Shown one piece after another: positions 1 to 8,315 of a stretch of 37,205 nucleotides of DNA. A program made the translations under genes and the position numbers. The notes beneath the pieces were generated by a model. The model saw only the letters and a program-made list of their open reading frames with translations, did not search any database and was not told where the DNA came from. The first letter of the stretch is position 1. Every line of letters starts with the position of its first letter. Source of the stretch: Actinomycetes bacterium (GTDB taxonomy: Bacteria > Actinomycetota > Acidimicrobiia > IMCC26256 > PALSA-610); NCBI GenBank assembly GCA_025463875.1, contig JAODBI010000030.1, positions 1 to 37,205 of the forward strand, read 5' to 3'.

Positions 1-2
1 AC

Positions 3-995
3 GAGAACGACATGCCCGATCCCGTCTACAGCGTGAGGGTCGGGCCGAATCCTGAGTTCGCGACACACACGCTGCGCTACGGCTACACGTCGCTGGTCGC
101 CCCCGTGACCGACGTCGACTACGAGATGGACGACCGCAGCTCCGCGATCGTGAAGACGCAGCCGGTCCTCGGCGGCTACGACCCGACGCAGTACGTGTCG
201 GCCCGCCTGTGGGCGACGGCGGGCGACGGCACGCAGATCCCGATCTCCCTGGTCCGTCGCCGAGACACGCCGATCGACGGGTCGGCTGCGGCGTTGCTGT
301 ACGGCTACGGGTCGTACGAGATCTCGACCGACCCGTCGTTCCGGGCGTCGCGATTGTCGTTGCTCGACCGGGGCTTCGTGTTCGCCATCGCGCACGTACG
401 CGGCGGCGGCGAGATGGGCCGGCAGTGGTACGAGTCCGGACGGCTCGAGCACAAGGCCAACACGTTCACCGACTTCGTCGCCAGTGCGGAACACCTCGTC
501 GCGAGCGGCTACACGAGCCCGGCCCGGCTCGCCGCGCGCGGTGGGAGCGCGGGCGGTCTCCTGATGGGAGCGGTCGCCAACCTCCGACCCGATCTCTTCG
601 CCGCGATCGTCGCCGAGGTTCCCTTCGTCGACGTCGTCACGACGATGCTCGATCCGTCACTCCCGCTCACCATCACCGAATGGGAGGAGTGGGGCGATCC
701 GCGCGAGGCCGAGGCGTACGCGCGTATGAAGTCGTATTCGCCCTACGACAACGTGCGCGCGGCCGACTATCCCGCCCTTCTCGTCACGACCGGGTTGAAC
801 GATCCGCGCGTGCAGTACTGGGAGCCCGCGAAGTGGGTCGCGAAGTTGCGGGTCCTGTCGACGTCGGGGAAACCGATCCTCCTGCGCACCGAGATGGGGG
901 CCGGCCACGGCGGACCGTCCGGTAGATACGACGCGTGGCGGGACGAAGCGATCGTCCTCGCGTTCGTCTGCGAGGCGGTGGGGGCGGCGGCGTGA
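3..995 (+). CDS. ptrB: Oligopeptidase B / S9 prolyl-oligopeptidase, C-terminal part (5' end outside window)
   Basis: This is a cytosolic serine peptidase of family S9A that cleaves short peptides, in oligopeptidase B after basic residues. The reading frame is open to the left edge, so the ATG at 12 is probably internal and the beta-propeller domain lies mostly outside the window. The visible part is the alpha/beta-hydrolase catalytic domain. Counting from the ATG at 12, the nucleophile is Ser179 in GGSAGG, the acid is Asp264 in GLNDPRV and the base is His299 in GAGHGG. The stretch HVRGGGEMGRQWYESG is typical of this family. The stop codon overlaps the GTG start of the next gene (GTGA), so the two are probably co-translated. 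Oligopeptidase B rather than prolyl oligopeptidase is inferred from the overall motif pattern. Confidence 0.9.
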   Translation, partial: ENDMPDPVYSVRVGPNPEFATHTLRYGYTSLVAPVTDVDYEMDDRSSAIVKTQPVLGGYDPTQYVSARLWATAGDGTQIPISLVRRRDTPIDGSAAALLYGYGSYEISTDPSFRASRLSLLDRGFVFAIAHVRGGGEMGRQWYESGRLEHKANTFTDFVASAEHLVASGYTSPARLAARGGSAGGLLMGAVANLRPDLFAAIVAEVPFVDVVTTMLDPSLPLTITEWEEWGDPREAEAYARMKSYSPYDNVRAADYPALLVTTGLNDPRVQYWEPAKWVAKLRVLSTSGKPILLRTEMGAGHGGPSGRYDAWRDEAIVLAFVCEAVGAAA

Positions 996-1639
996 AGCCG
1001 CACCACATGAGACTGCATACGGCTGACGGCCTCGCCCTCGAGGCGGAATGGACCGCCCCGCCGCGCGCCCGCGCGACCGCGGTGCTCTGCCATCCACACC
1101 CGCAGTACGGCGGCACCATGCGCAGCATCGTCACTTCCGCACTGTTCGGATCCTTGCCGGCACACGGCGTCGCGTGCCTGCGGTTCAACTTCCGGGGCGT
1201 CGAGAATAGCGAGGGCGCGCACTCCGAAGGCCGCGACGAGCACCACGACGTCGTTGCCGCGATCGATGCCGCGATCGACGAGGGCGCTCGCACCGGCATC
1301 GCGGGCCCGCTCGCGCTCATCGGCTGGTCTTTCGGCGGCGACATCGCGCTCGCGATCGACGACCCGCGTCTCGCGGGTTGGATGGCGATCGCTCCACCGC
1401 TGCGATTCCGACCGGAGCACGCGTACGACGCGGTGGCACGCGACCCGAGGCCCAAGTTGCTCGCGCTGGCGGCGCACGACGAGTTTCGCTCGCCCGCCGA
1501 GATCGAGGCCGAGACGGCCGGCTGGACCGCGACGCGGATCGAGGTCGTGGCGGGTGCGAGTCACTTCTTCGTCGGCCGTACCGATCGCGTCGTGCACCTC
1601 GCCGCCGAGTTCGTCGAGAGCTTGATCCCGCGCGACTGA
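992..1639 (+). CDS. Alpha/beta hydrolase (COG2945-like)
   Basis: This is a small cytosolic alpha/beta hydrolase of about 215 residues with unknown substrate. It begins with the LCHPHPQYGGTM stretch typical of the COG2945/YfhR-like group. The nucleophile elbow is GWSFGGD and a candidate catalytic His is in GASHFFVG near the C terminus. I chose the GTG at 992, which overlaps the TGA of the upstream peptidase gene by four bases, over the ORF-track start at 935, which would run deep into that gene. An ATG at 1007 is a possible alternative. Coupling to the peptidase gene suggests co-expression but does not reveal the substrate. Confidence 0.8.
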   Translation: MKPHHMRLHTADGLALEAEWTAPPRARATAVLCHPHPQYGGTMRSIVTSALFGSLPAHGVACLRFNFRGVENSEGAHSEGRDEHHDVVAAIDAAIDEGARTGIAGPLALIGWSFGGDIALAIDDPRLAGWMAIAPPLRFRPEHAYDAVARDPRPKLLALAAHDEFRSPAEIEAETAGWTATRIEVVAGASHFFVGRTDRVVHLAAEFVESLIPRD

Positions 1640-1699
1640 CCTCGCCGTGGGGCGCGTTCGAACCGCGCGCCCCGCGGCGAGGTCAGAGCAGAACTGCCC

Positions 1700-1975
1700 T
1701 CAGATCGAGAGGGGCTCGGCGGAAAGGCCGTGCGTCGTCAGGAAGCTCGTTCTGCGTTCGATCGCGATGTGCCACATCGCAAGATCGGACTCGAACGACG
1801 CGCGATCGCCGTCCTCGTACGCATGCTCGAGCTCGTCGAACGCCGCGTCCTCGGCGTCGAGAAGACTTCGATAGCGGCGGAAGAAGTGGTCGTCGACAGC
1901 GCCGACGTTGCCGGGAAGAACTCCGCCGCCCAATCCGCTCAGCGACGGTCCCAGCGGGTAGTGAGGTTCGGCCAT
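1700..1975 (-). CDS. Hypothetical small protein, 91 aa
   Basis: I do not recognise this protein. It is a soluble-looking 91-residue protein, rich in acidic and aromatic residues in its middle (DDHFFRRYRSLLDAEDAAFDELEHAYEDGD), which suggests helices. The start is set by a strong ribosome binding site: AGGAGG lies five bases before the ATG at 1975. The track start six bases upstream is a GTG overlapping that site and is less likely. The gene is on the same strand as the his operon but about 240 bp downstream of hisF. It has its own leader with a small hairpin, so it is probably a separate transcription unit. Confidence 0.6.
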   Translation of the reverse strand: MAEPHYPLGPSLSGLGGGVLPGNVGAVDDHFFRRYRSLLDAEDAAFDELEHAYEDGDRASFESDLAMWHIAIERRTSFLTTHGLSAEPLSI

Positions 1976-1980
1976 GGGCA

Positions 1981-1986
1981 CCTCCT
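1981..1986 (-). promoter_or_regulatory. Strong ribosome binding site deciding the start at 1975
   Basis: On the minus strand AGGAGG sits five bases before ATG. It overlaps the alternative GTG start, which argues for the ATG. Confidence 0.7.
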
Positions 1987-1995
1987 ACACACGTA

Positions 1996-2011
1996 CGGAG
2001 CCCGAGCTCCG
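1996..2011 (-). promoter_or_regulatory. Hairpin in the leader of the 91-aa gene
   Basis: CGGAGC and GCTCCG form a perfect 6-bp stem around a 4-base loop. The stem lies nine bases upstream of the AGGAGG ribosome binding site on the minus strand. It could shape translation of the small gene or act as a weak terminator for transcripts from hisF. There is no T tract, so I cannot decide between these. Confidence 0.35.
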
Positions 2012-2211
2012 CACTTGGTAGGGCGACGGTACTCCCTTCGGGCGCCGCGCGGAACCATCTTCGGTCACCGTTCCGTCAACGGCTGTTTACCGCCCGATGA
2101 CAGCCGTGATCCGGCCCCGCGACCCCTCGGATCGGGCCGGTCAGCCCGTCAGAACAGCCCATCAGGGCCGGCTGGTGGGGAAGATGGTGGGAGGATGGCG
2201 GGCGCGGCCGG

Positions 2212-2970
2212 TCAGGGCCGGACGACGACGTGTCGATCGGCCAGGAACCGCTTCGCCTCCTGCACCGTGTGCTGGCCGAAGTGGAAGATCGACGCCGCAA
2301 GGAGCCCGCTCGCCCCGCCGGCCGCGGCTCCGTCGTAAAGGTGCTCGAGGGTTCCGACTCCCCCGCTGGCGATGATCGGGACATCGACCGCTTCCCCGAT
2401 TGCCTGGAGGAGCGCGATGTCGTAGCCGGCCTTGGTGCCGTCCCGGTCCATCGACGTCAACAGGATCTCGCCCGCCCCGAGCGCGCAGACGCGTTCGGCC
2501 CAGGCGACCGCGTCGAGCCCGGTCGGCGTGCGGCCGCCGTGAGTCACGACCTGCCACCCGCCATCGTCACGTCGGCGGGCGTCGATGGCCACCACGATGC
2601 ATTGCGCGCCGTACTCCTGCGCGCCCGCGCGCACGATCTCGGGGTCGTTCACCGCGGCGGTGTTGAACGAGACCTTGTCGGCTCCGGCGCGCAATATGCG
2701 GCGCGCGTCCTCGACCGTACGCACTCCCCCGCCCACCGTGAAGGGGATGAACACCTGCTCGGCAACCTGTTCGACGACGTGCACCATCGTGTCGCGGACG
2801 TCGCTCGACGCGGTGATGTCGAGGAACACCAACTCGTCGGCACCTTCCGCGTCGTAACGGATCGCGAGCTCGACCGGATCGCCCGCGTCGCGGATGCCGA
2901 CGAAGTTCACACCCTTGACGACGCGTCCCGCGTCGACGTCGAGACAAGGGATCACGCGGACGGCAAGCAC
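2212..2970 (-). CDS. hisF: Imidazole glycerol phosphate synthase, cyclase subunit HisF
   Basis: HisF is the cyclase half of imidazole glycerol phosphate synthase in histidine biosynthesis. It uses ammonia from HisH to convert PRFAR into IGP and AICAR. The 252-residue (beta/alpha)8 barrel has the expected length. Catalytic Asp11 is in [14 protein letters not shown] and Asp130 in VVAIDARR; phosphate-binding loops are visible at [12 protein letters not shown] and IIASGGVG. The GTG start at 2970 preserves the canonical N terminus and overlaps hisA by 19 bases. This is the last gene of the his operon; hisI, hisE and hisG do not follow. Confidence 0.97.
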   Translation of the reverse strand: MLAVRVIPCLDVDAGRVVKGVNFVGIRDAGDPVELAIRYDAEGADELVFLDITASSDVRDTMVHVVEQVAEQVFIPFTVGGGVRTVEDARRILRAGADKVSFNTAAVNDPEIVRAGAQEYGAQCIVVAIDARRRDDGGWQVVTHGGRTPTGLDAVAWAERVCALGAGEILLTSMDRDGTKAGYDIALLQAIGEAVDVPIIASGGVGTLEHLYDGAAAGGASGLLAASIFHFGQHTVQEAKRFLADRHVVVRP

Positions 2971-3689
2971 GCGGCGATTCCTTCCTCCACGGTGAATCGG
3001 TTCTCGTAGATGGCGCGCCCGACGATCGCGCCGGCCAGGCGCTTGCCTACGATCTCGAACGCGGCCAGCGCGCGCAGGTCGTCGGCGCTCGCGACCCCGC
3101 CGCTCGCGATCACCGGGACCGCCACGGCCGCGGCGACGCTCGCGAGCTGCTCGAGCGCGGGACCGCCGAGCATGCCGTCGCGTGTGATGTCGGTGACGAC
3201 GAGGGCGGCGACGCCGGCTGCGTCGAACTTCTGCGCGAGGCCGATGAGGTCGAGTCCGGTCGCGTCGGTCCAGCCGTGGATCGCGACGTCCCGCCCCCGG
3301 GCGTCGAGCCCGACCGCGACCTGGCCCGGATGCAGCGCGCGCAGCTCCTCGACGACTTCGGGGTGCTCCACGGCCGCGCTGCCCACGACGACCCGCGTCA
3401 CACCGGCGGCGAATCGTTCGCTCGCGTCCTCGACGGTACGAACACCGCCGCCGGTCTGCACGCGGGCACCGACATTCGCGCAGATGGATTCGATCACCGA
3501 GAGGTTGGGGTTGCCTCCCGAAAGCGCGGCGTCGAGGTCGACGACATGGATCCAGCGGGCACCGGCGGCGTCGAATCGACGCGCCACTGCGACCGGGTCG
3601 TCGTCGTAGATCGTCTGCGCCTCGTAGTCGCCCCGCGCGAGGCGCACGACTTGACCGGCGCGCAGATCGATCGACGGATAGAGGTCCAT
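2952..3689 (-). CDS. hisA: Phosphoribosylformimino-AICAR isomerase HisA (possibly PriA-type)
   Basis: HisA isomerises ProFAR to PRFAR in histidine biosynthesis. It is a 245-residue (beta/alpha)8 barrel with the general acid/base pair Asp8 (SIDLRAG) and Asp129 (VGLDARG), plus Asp167 in VVTDITRDG. The start is the ATG at 3689, which shares its A with the hisH stop codon (TGATG). The track's longer 314-residue ORF only extends into hisH. In Actinobacteria HisA is often the bifunctional PriA that also does the TrpF step of tryptophan synthesis. The sequence alone does not tell me which form this is. Confidence 0.95.
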   Translation of the reverse strand: MDLYPSIDLRAGQVVRLARGDYEAQTIYDDDPVAVARRFDAAGARWIHVVDLDAALSGGNPNLSVIESICANVGARVQTGGGVRTVEDASERFAAGVTRVVVGSAAVEHPEVVEELRALHPGQVAVGLDARGRDVAIHGWTDATGLDLIGLAQKFDAAGVAALVVTDITRDGMLGGPALEQLASVAAAVAVPVIASGGVASADDLRALAAFEIVGKRLAGAIVGRAIYENRFTVEEGIAACLPSA

Positions 3690-4321
3690 CAGACCTTCAC
3701 CCGCCGGTCGACGGCGTCGACGAAGTTCGAGAGCATGCGCATGCCGACCGCGCCGGACTTCTCGGGATGGAACTGTGTCGCCCACACCGGGCCCTGCTCG
3801 ACGGCAGCTGCGAAGCGCCGGCCGTAGTCGCACCACGCCGCGACGACCGACGCATCGTCGGGTGCGGGCGCGTAGGAGTGGACGAAGTAGAGCCACGCGG
3901 GCTCCGGGAGGTCGGCACCGAGGCGCGAGCCCACCACGACCTCGAGCGTGTTCCAGCCCATCTGCGGGAGCCGCACCGTCGTGGGCAACCGCGTGACGCG
4001 ACCGGAGATGACGCCGAGTCCGGAAACGTCGGGGCTCTCGTCGCTGCCGTCGAACAGCATCTGCATGCCGATGCAGATGCCGAGGAACGGCCGGCCGTCG
4101 GTGGCCGCGGCCCTGGTCGCGCCTTCGAGGCCGGCGCGGTGCAACGCCTGCATGCAGGCGCCGAACGCGCCGACGCCCGGGAGTACGACCGCCTCGGCCG
4201 ACTCGATCGCGCGCCGGTCGGACGTGAGTGCCGCATCCGCGTGCAGATGTTGCAGCGCCTTCTCCGCCGATCGTAGATTCCCGATCCCGTAGTCGACGAC
4301 CGCGATGCTCGGCCCGGTCAC
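3689..4321 (-). CDS. hisH: Imidazole glycerol phosphate synthase, glutaminase subunit HisH
   Basis: HisH is the class I glutamine amidotransferase that releases ammonia from glutamine and channels it to HisF. Its 210 residues show the nucleophile Cys83 in [10 protein letters not shown] and the His185/Glu187 pair in TQFHPEKS, so the triad is complete. The N-terminal [11 protein letters not shown] is typical of HisH. The GTG start at 4321 lies 10 bases after the hisB stop, the largest gap inside the operon, and the stop overlaps the hisA start. Stoichiometric expression with HisF fits their shared operon. Confidence 0.96.
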   Translation of the reverse strand: MTGPSIAVVDYGIGNLRSAEKALQHLHADAALTSDRRAIESAEAVVLPGVGAFGACMQALHRAGLEGATRAAATDGRPFLGICIGMQMLFDGSDESPDVSGLGVISGRVTRLPTTVRLPQMGWNTLEVVVGSRLGADLPEPAWLYFVHSYAPAPDDASVVAAWCDYGRRFAAAVEQGPVWATQFHPEKSGAVGMRMLSNFVDAVDRRVKV

Positions 4322-4331
4322 GAGGGCGTGC

Positions 4332-4946
4332 TCATGACGACAGGGTTCCCTTCGTCGACGGCACCTCGGACCCTTCGACCGTCACCGCGTCGCGCAACGC
4401 GCGGGCGACACCCTTGAACGACGCCTCGATGACGTGGTGGCCGTTCTTGCCGGTGATGCTGCGGAGATGCAACGTCACGCGCGCGCCGTCGACGAATCCC
4501 TTCCAGAACTCCTCGGCCAGCTGCGGATCGAAGGTGCCGATCCACTCCGAGATGGGATCGACGTCGTAGACGAGGAACGGCCGCCCCGACAGGTCGAGTG
4601 CGACCTGCACGAGCGCTTCGTCGAGGGGCACGAGCGAGTTCGCGAAGCGACGAACACCCCGCCGTTCGCCGAGCGCTTCCCGCAGGGCGTTGCCGAGCAC
4701 GATGCCGACGTCCTCGACGGTGTGGTGGAGGTCGACCTCGAGGTCGCCGCGCGCCTCGATCTGCAGATCGAAGCCGGCGTGCTTGCCGAGCTGTTCGAGC
4801 ATGTGGTCGAAGAACGGAATGCCGGTCGACACGCTCGTGGTGCCCGACCCGTCGATCGTGAGCGCGAGATCGACCGTTGTCTCCTTGGTCTCGCGGCGCA
4901 GCTCGGCCCGGCGCGTGGGGTTGGTCCGACCACCGGCATTCGTCAT
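4332..4946 (-). CDS. hisB: Imidazoleglycerol-phosphate dehydratase HisB (monofunctional)
   Basis: This Mn-dependent enzyme dehydrates imidazole glycerol phosphate to imidazole acetol phosphate. The 204-residue length fits the monofunctional dehydratase; there is no HAD phosphatase domain fused as in E. coli. Metal-binding His motifs are visible at FFDHMLEQLGKHAGF, DLHHTVEDVGI and NGHHVIEASFKG. I chose the ATG at 4946, which overlaps the hisC stop as TGATG; the track starts one codon earlier at a GTG. Histidinol phosphatase must be encoded elsewhere. Confidence 0.96.
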   Translation of the reverse strand: MTNAGGRTNPTRRAELRRETKETTVDLALTIDGSGTTSVSTGIPFFDHMLEQLGKHAGFDLQIEARGDLEVDLHHTVEDVGIVLGNALREALGERRGVRRFANSLVPLDEALVQVALDLSGRPFLVYDVDPISEWIGTFDPQLAEEFWKGFVDGARVTLHLRSITGKNGHHVIEASFKGVARALRDAVTVEGSEVPSTKGTLSS

Positions 4947-6031
4947 CACACGACCTCCGGCAGGACCTCACCGAGGGCGGCGAGGAAAGCGTCGTTCTCT
5001 TCGGGCGTCCCCACGGTGACCCGCAGGCAGCCTTCGATCCTGGGCCACGACGAGAAGTCGCGCACGAGCACGTCGTGCGCGAGCATCCGCTTCCAGACCT
5101 CGTGCGCATCGCTCGCCACCCGGAACAACAAGAAGTTGGCACCCGACGGGCACACGTCGATGCCGTCCGTCGCGGCGAGCGCGGCGAACAACCGTCCCCG
5201 CTCCTCGACGAGCGACGCGACACGCTGCTGCATGTCGGCGGCGAACTCGAGCGCGATCGTTCCGGCAACCTGGGTGGGCACCGACAGGTTGTACGGAAGC
5301 ATCACCTTCTCGAGCTGCGCGACCATCCACGTGGGCGCGACTGCGAAGCCGAGCCGCACTCCCGCGAGGGACCAAACCTTGGAGTAGGTGCGCACGACGG
5401 CGAGGGGCAGGTCCTCGGAGACGAGCTCCAGCGCGCTCCACGGCGCGAACTCGCCGTATGCCTCGTCGACGACCAACACCGCCCCCGCGTCGGAAGCGGC
5501 GCGGGCCAACGCCTCGACGGTCTCGCGCGATTCCACCGTCCCCGTCGGATTGTTCGGGCTGCACACGAACACGACCGCCGGTCGCTCCCGATCGATCGCG
5601 GCAATGGCGTCGTCGGGATCGATCGCGTAGTCGGGTCGGCGTTCGCCGGCGACGATCCCGGTGCCGGTACCGCGCGCGATCTGCGCGTGCAGTGCATACG
5701 TCGGTTCGAACATCAGCGCCCTGCGCCCGGCCCCTCCGTAGGTGAGCAGCAGCGTCTGCAGGATCTCGTTGCTGCCGTTGCCGCAGACGAGCCGGGCCGG
5801 CGGCTGACCGAGGAACGTACCCAGCGCGGAGCGCAGCCCGGTCGCGGCGCGGTCGGGATATCGATTCCAGTCGACCTCTCGCAACGCATCGACCCAACGC
5901 TCGACGAAGGCGGCCGGGGGTGCGTACGGGCTCTCGTTCGTGTTCAACCGGACGTCGACGTCGACCTGCGGTGAGTGATATCCCTCCAGCGCGCGGAGGT
6001 CGTCGCGCGGTTGGGGGCGGGTCGCGCTCAC
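4946..6031 (-). CDS. hisC: Histidinol-phosphate aminotransferase HisC
   Basis: HisC is a fold-type I PLP aminotransferase that converts imidazole acetol phosphate and glutamate to histidinol phosphate. The 361-residue protein has the substrate motif LNTNESPYAPP, the CSPNNPTG loop and the PLP lysine in VRTYSKVWSLAGVRLG. The start is a GTG at 6031 that overlaps the hisD stop codon by four bases (GTGA). The 666-residue track ORF merely runs on in an open frame through hisD and is not one protein. Confidence 0.95.
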   Translation of the reverse strand: MSATRPQPRDDLRALEGYHSPQVDVDVRLNTNESPYAPPAAFVERWVDALREVDWNRYPDRAATGLRSALGTFLGQPPARLVCGNGSNEILQTLLLTYGGAGRRALMFEPTYALHAQIARGTGTGIVAGERRPDYAIDPDDAIAAIDRERPAVVFVCSPNNPTGTVESRETVEALARAASDAGAVLVVDEAYGEFAPWSALELVSEDLPLAVVRTYSKVWSLAGVRLGFAVAPTWMVAQLEKVMLPYNLSVPTQVAGTIALEFAADMQQRVASLVEERGRLFAALAATDGIDVCPSGANFLLFRVASDAHEVWKRMLAHDVLVRDFSSWPRIEGCLRVTVGTPEENDAFLAALGEVLPEVV

Positions 6032-7314
6032 GACGACAGCTCCGAGCGCAGACGGACCGCGTCGGCGTGCGCCCACAGACCCTCGGCCTCGGCGATGGCC
6101 CGCGCCGCCGGCCCGACGCGGCTCAACGCGGCTGCATCGGCTCGCACCACGTGAATGTGCTTCTGGAAGTCGGCGATACGGAGCGCGCTCGCAAAGCGCG
6201 CGGTGCCACCGGTCGGGAGCACGTGGTTCGTACCCGCCACGTAGTCGCCGATGACCGCCGGCGCGAACGCGCCGACGAATACGGCGCCCGCGTTCCTCAC
6301 GAGCGGAACCAGCAGGTCGGCGTCGGCGCACATGAGCTCGAGGTGCTCGGGTGCGATGGCGTTCGCGGCGTCGACCGCGCGGCCGGCGTCGTCGACGAGG
6401 ATCACGCGGCCGCCGGCGTCGAGCGTCGACGCGGCCTCGTCGCGCCGTTCGGCACTCAGCAAGAGCGTGTCGAGTGCGAGCTCCACGCGCTCGGCGACGG
6501 CCTCGTCCCAGACGATGACCGCGACCGCGCCACCGGGACCGTGCTCGGCCTGGGCGAGCAGGTCGACCGCGACCCACTCGGGCTCCACCGTGTCGTCGGC
6601 TACGACGACGACCTCGGACGCGCCCGCGAGTCCGTCGATACCGACGGTGCCGAAGACCTGACGCTTGGCCTCGACGACATACGCGTTGCCGGGACCGACC
6701 ACGACGTCGACGGGTCGCAGCTCGCCCGCGCCGAACGCCAATGCCGCGATCGCCTGGGCGCCGCCGATCGCGTGCACCTCGTCGACCTGCGCGATCGCAG
6801 CCGCGGCCAGGATCGCGTCGTGGATCCTGCCGTCGGAGTCGGGGGGCGAGCAGAGGACTACCTCGGGGACGCCCGCGACGCGAGCCGGGAGCGCCGTCAT
6901 CAACGCCGACGACGCCAACGGCGCGCGACCGCCGGGGACGTAGCAACCGACGCGGTCGACCGGAACCACAAGCTCGGTCACCTCCACGCCGAGGCGGGCG
7001 TGGTGGGCCTCCCGCTCCTGTTGTGCCTCGTGCCAGGCGACGATCTGGTCGCGGGCAAGCTCCAGCGCGGCCCGCAGTGACGGAGAGATGCGCTCGAGCG
7101 CGGCATCCATCCGGGCCGCATCGACGCGGGTATCGGCGATCTCGACACCATCGAGGCGCTTCGTCAGCTCACGGACCGCGGCGGCGCCGCGGGACCGCAC
7201 GTCGGCGATGATCCGGGCGACGGCGACGCTCACGTCCGGACCCGCGGCCACCGGGCGCGCGAGAACCTCGCGCAGGTCGCCGGAAGTGCCGCGTACGTCG
7301 ATGCGAGCCAGCAT
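6028..7314 (-). CDS. hisD: Histidinol dehydrogenase HisD
   Basis: HisD is the Zn and NAD-dependent enzyme that oxidises L-histidinol to histidine in two steps, the last reactions of the pathway. The 428-residue length is normal. Recognisable motifs are GCYVPGGRAPLASSALM, VVGPGNAYVVEAKRQV, LLAQAEHGPGG and PTGGTARFASALRIADFQKH. It is the first gene of the six-gene his operon. A -10-like TACGAT lies 11 bases before its ATG, so the mRNA leader would be only a few bases. No T-box or leader peptide is visible in front of it. Confidence 0.97.
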   Translation of the reverse strand: MLARIDVRGTSGDLREVLARPVAAGPDVSVAVARIIADVRSRGAAAVRELTKRLDGVEIADTRVDAARMDAALERISPSLRAALELARDQIVAWHEAQQEREAHHARLGVEVTELVVPVDRVGCYVPGGRAPLASSALMTALPARVAGVPEVVLCSPPDSDGRIHDAILAAAAIAQVDEVHAIGGAQAIAALAFGAGELRPVDVVVGPGNAYVVEAKRQVFGTVGIDGLAGASEVVVVADDTVEPEWVAVDLLAQAEHGPGGAVAVIVWDEAVAERVELALDTLLLSAERRDEAASTLDAGGRVILVDDAGRAVDAANAIAPEHLELMCADADLLVPLVRNAGAVFVGAFAPAVIGDYVAGTNHVLPTGGTARFASALRIADFQKHIHVVRADAAALSRVGPAARAIAEAEGLWAHADAVRLRSELSS

Positions 7315-7325
7315 GGAAGCGGCTC

Positions 7326-7331
7326 ATCGTA
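7326..7331 (-). promoter_or_regulatory. Candidate -10 box of the his operon
   Basis: On the minus strand TACGAT (pattern TANNNT) lies 11 bases upstream of the hisD ATG. The space to the divergent 69-aa gene is only 68 bp, which leaves no room for a long leader. No good -35 box is visible. Confidence 0.4.
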
Positions 7332-7370
7332 CCGGCCGCCCGACTACGGCCCGATTCGATTTGGGTATGG

Positions 7371-7376
7371 CACACT
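7371..7376 (+). promoter_or_regulatory. Candidate -10 box for leaderless start at 7383
   Basis: CACACT lies exactly six bases before the ATG at 7383. The hexamer is one base off TANNNT, but the spacing matches several other genes in the window. Confidence 0.3.
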
Positions 7377-7382
7377 GCCGCG

Positions 7383-7592
7383 ATGAACTCCACGAGCGAC
7401 CTTGCCGCGCTCTCGAGTATCACCGCGCAGGTCGACGAGCTGAGCCGTCGGATCACCGCTCTGGCAGAGAGCTACGGCCAGACGCCCGATTCGGCAGTCG
7501 CCAGTGAGCTCTTCTCGACCGAGCGGGCGTTCGCCACCGCGCGCCGCTCGCTCGACCGGGCGGTCACGCTCCTCTCGCGCATGGGCGACTGA
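7383..7592 (+). CDS. Hypothetical 69-aa protein divergent from hisD
   Basis: I do not recognise a named family. The 69-residue protein is probably all-helical, with heptad-like spacing of Leu, Ile and Val (ITAQVDELSRRITALAESYG and later RRSLDRAVTLLSRMG), suggesting a short coiled coil. No signal peptide or membrane segment is visible. It is divergent from hisD across 68 bp. Codon use matches the surrounding genes, which supports it being real. The start is placed at the ATG because a -10-like box lies six bases upstream. Confidence 0.6.
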   Translation: MNSTSDLAALSSITAQVDELSRRITALAESYGQTPDSAVASELFSTERAFATARRSLDRAVTLLSRMGD

Positions 7593-7635
7593 GGATCACG
7601 GCCCGGCGGTCGGCACCGCTCGGATTGCGCCGCCG

Positions 7636-8301
7636 TCAGATCGCGCCGGCGATCCGGCCCGCCGACGGACAGATGCCCGCCAGCGTGCACTTGCTGCAGC
7701 GCGGCTTGCGGGCGTCGCAGATCCGCCGTCCGTGCTCGATGAGCCGCAACGAGAAGTCGCCCCATTCGCCGGGCGGCAGCATCGAATCGAGATCGAGCTC
7801 GATCTTCACCGGATCCTTCTCCGCGGTCAGCTTCAGGCGAGCCGACAGGCGCGTGACGTGGGTGTCGACCGGCAGCCCGGGCTCGTGGAACCAGACCGAC
7901 CGCACCACATTCGCCGTCTTGCGCCCGACGCCCGGCAAGGTGACGAGATCGTCGAGCGCCGACGGCACCTCGCCGTCGAACCGCGACTCCACCGCCTGCG
8001 CCATCCCCATGAGGCTCTTCGCCTTCGCGTGGAAGAAGCCCGTCGACTGGATGATCGTTTCGACCTCTTCGGGGTCGGCGCCGGCGAGGTCGCCCGGTGT
8101 CGGATATTTCGCGAACAGCGTCGGGGTGACCATGTTCACGCGCTCGTCGGTGGTCTGCGCCGACAGGATCGTCGCCGAGAGCAACTCGTAGGCGTTCGAA
8201 TGGTTCAGCGCGCAGTGCGCGTCGGGATACTCCTCGCGCAGGAGCTCCACCGCCGCCGTCGCCCGCGCCTTTGCACCCCGGGGTCGCGCCACGGCGGCCA
8301 C
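7636..8301 (-). CDS. nth: Endonuclease III
   Basis: This is a bifunctional DNA glycosylase/AP lyase of base excision repair that removes oxidised pyrimidines. The 221-residue protein has the helix-hairpin-helix LPGVGRKTANVV with catalytic Lys128, and Asp146 in LPVDTHV. Its 4Fe-4S cluster ligands Cys195, Cys202, Cys205 and Cys211 follow the classical C-x6-C-x2-C-x5-C spacing. The start is a GTG at 8301; a second in-frame GTG at 8292 is possible. It is divergent from the mycothiol synthase gene, with about 14 bp between the two starts. Confidence 0.95.
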   Translation of the reverse strand: MAAVARPRGAKARATAAVELLREEYPDAHCALNHSNAYELLSATILSAQTTDERVNMVTPTLFAKYPTPGDLAGADPEEVETIIQSTGFFHAKAKSLMGMAQAVESRFDGEVPSALDDLVTLPGVGRKTANVVRSVWFHEPGLPVDTHVTRLSARLKLTAEKDPVKIELDLDSMLPPGEWGDFSLRLIEHGRRICDARKPRCSKCTLAGICPSAGRIAGAI

Positions 8302-8303
8302 GG

Positions 8304-8309
8304 TACCCT
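8304..8309 (+). promoter_or_regulatory. -10 box for leaderless mycothiol synthase mRNA
   Basis: TACCCT fits TANNNT and ends six bases before the GTG at 8316. Transcription would then begin at or next to the start codon. Confidence 0.5.
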
Positions 8310-8315
8310 CGTCGC

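Noticed and set aside
4946-6946. 666-aa ORF as a HisC fusion
   Set aside because: The first 305 residues are arginine-rich shadow of hisD; the true hisC starts at GTG 6031.
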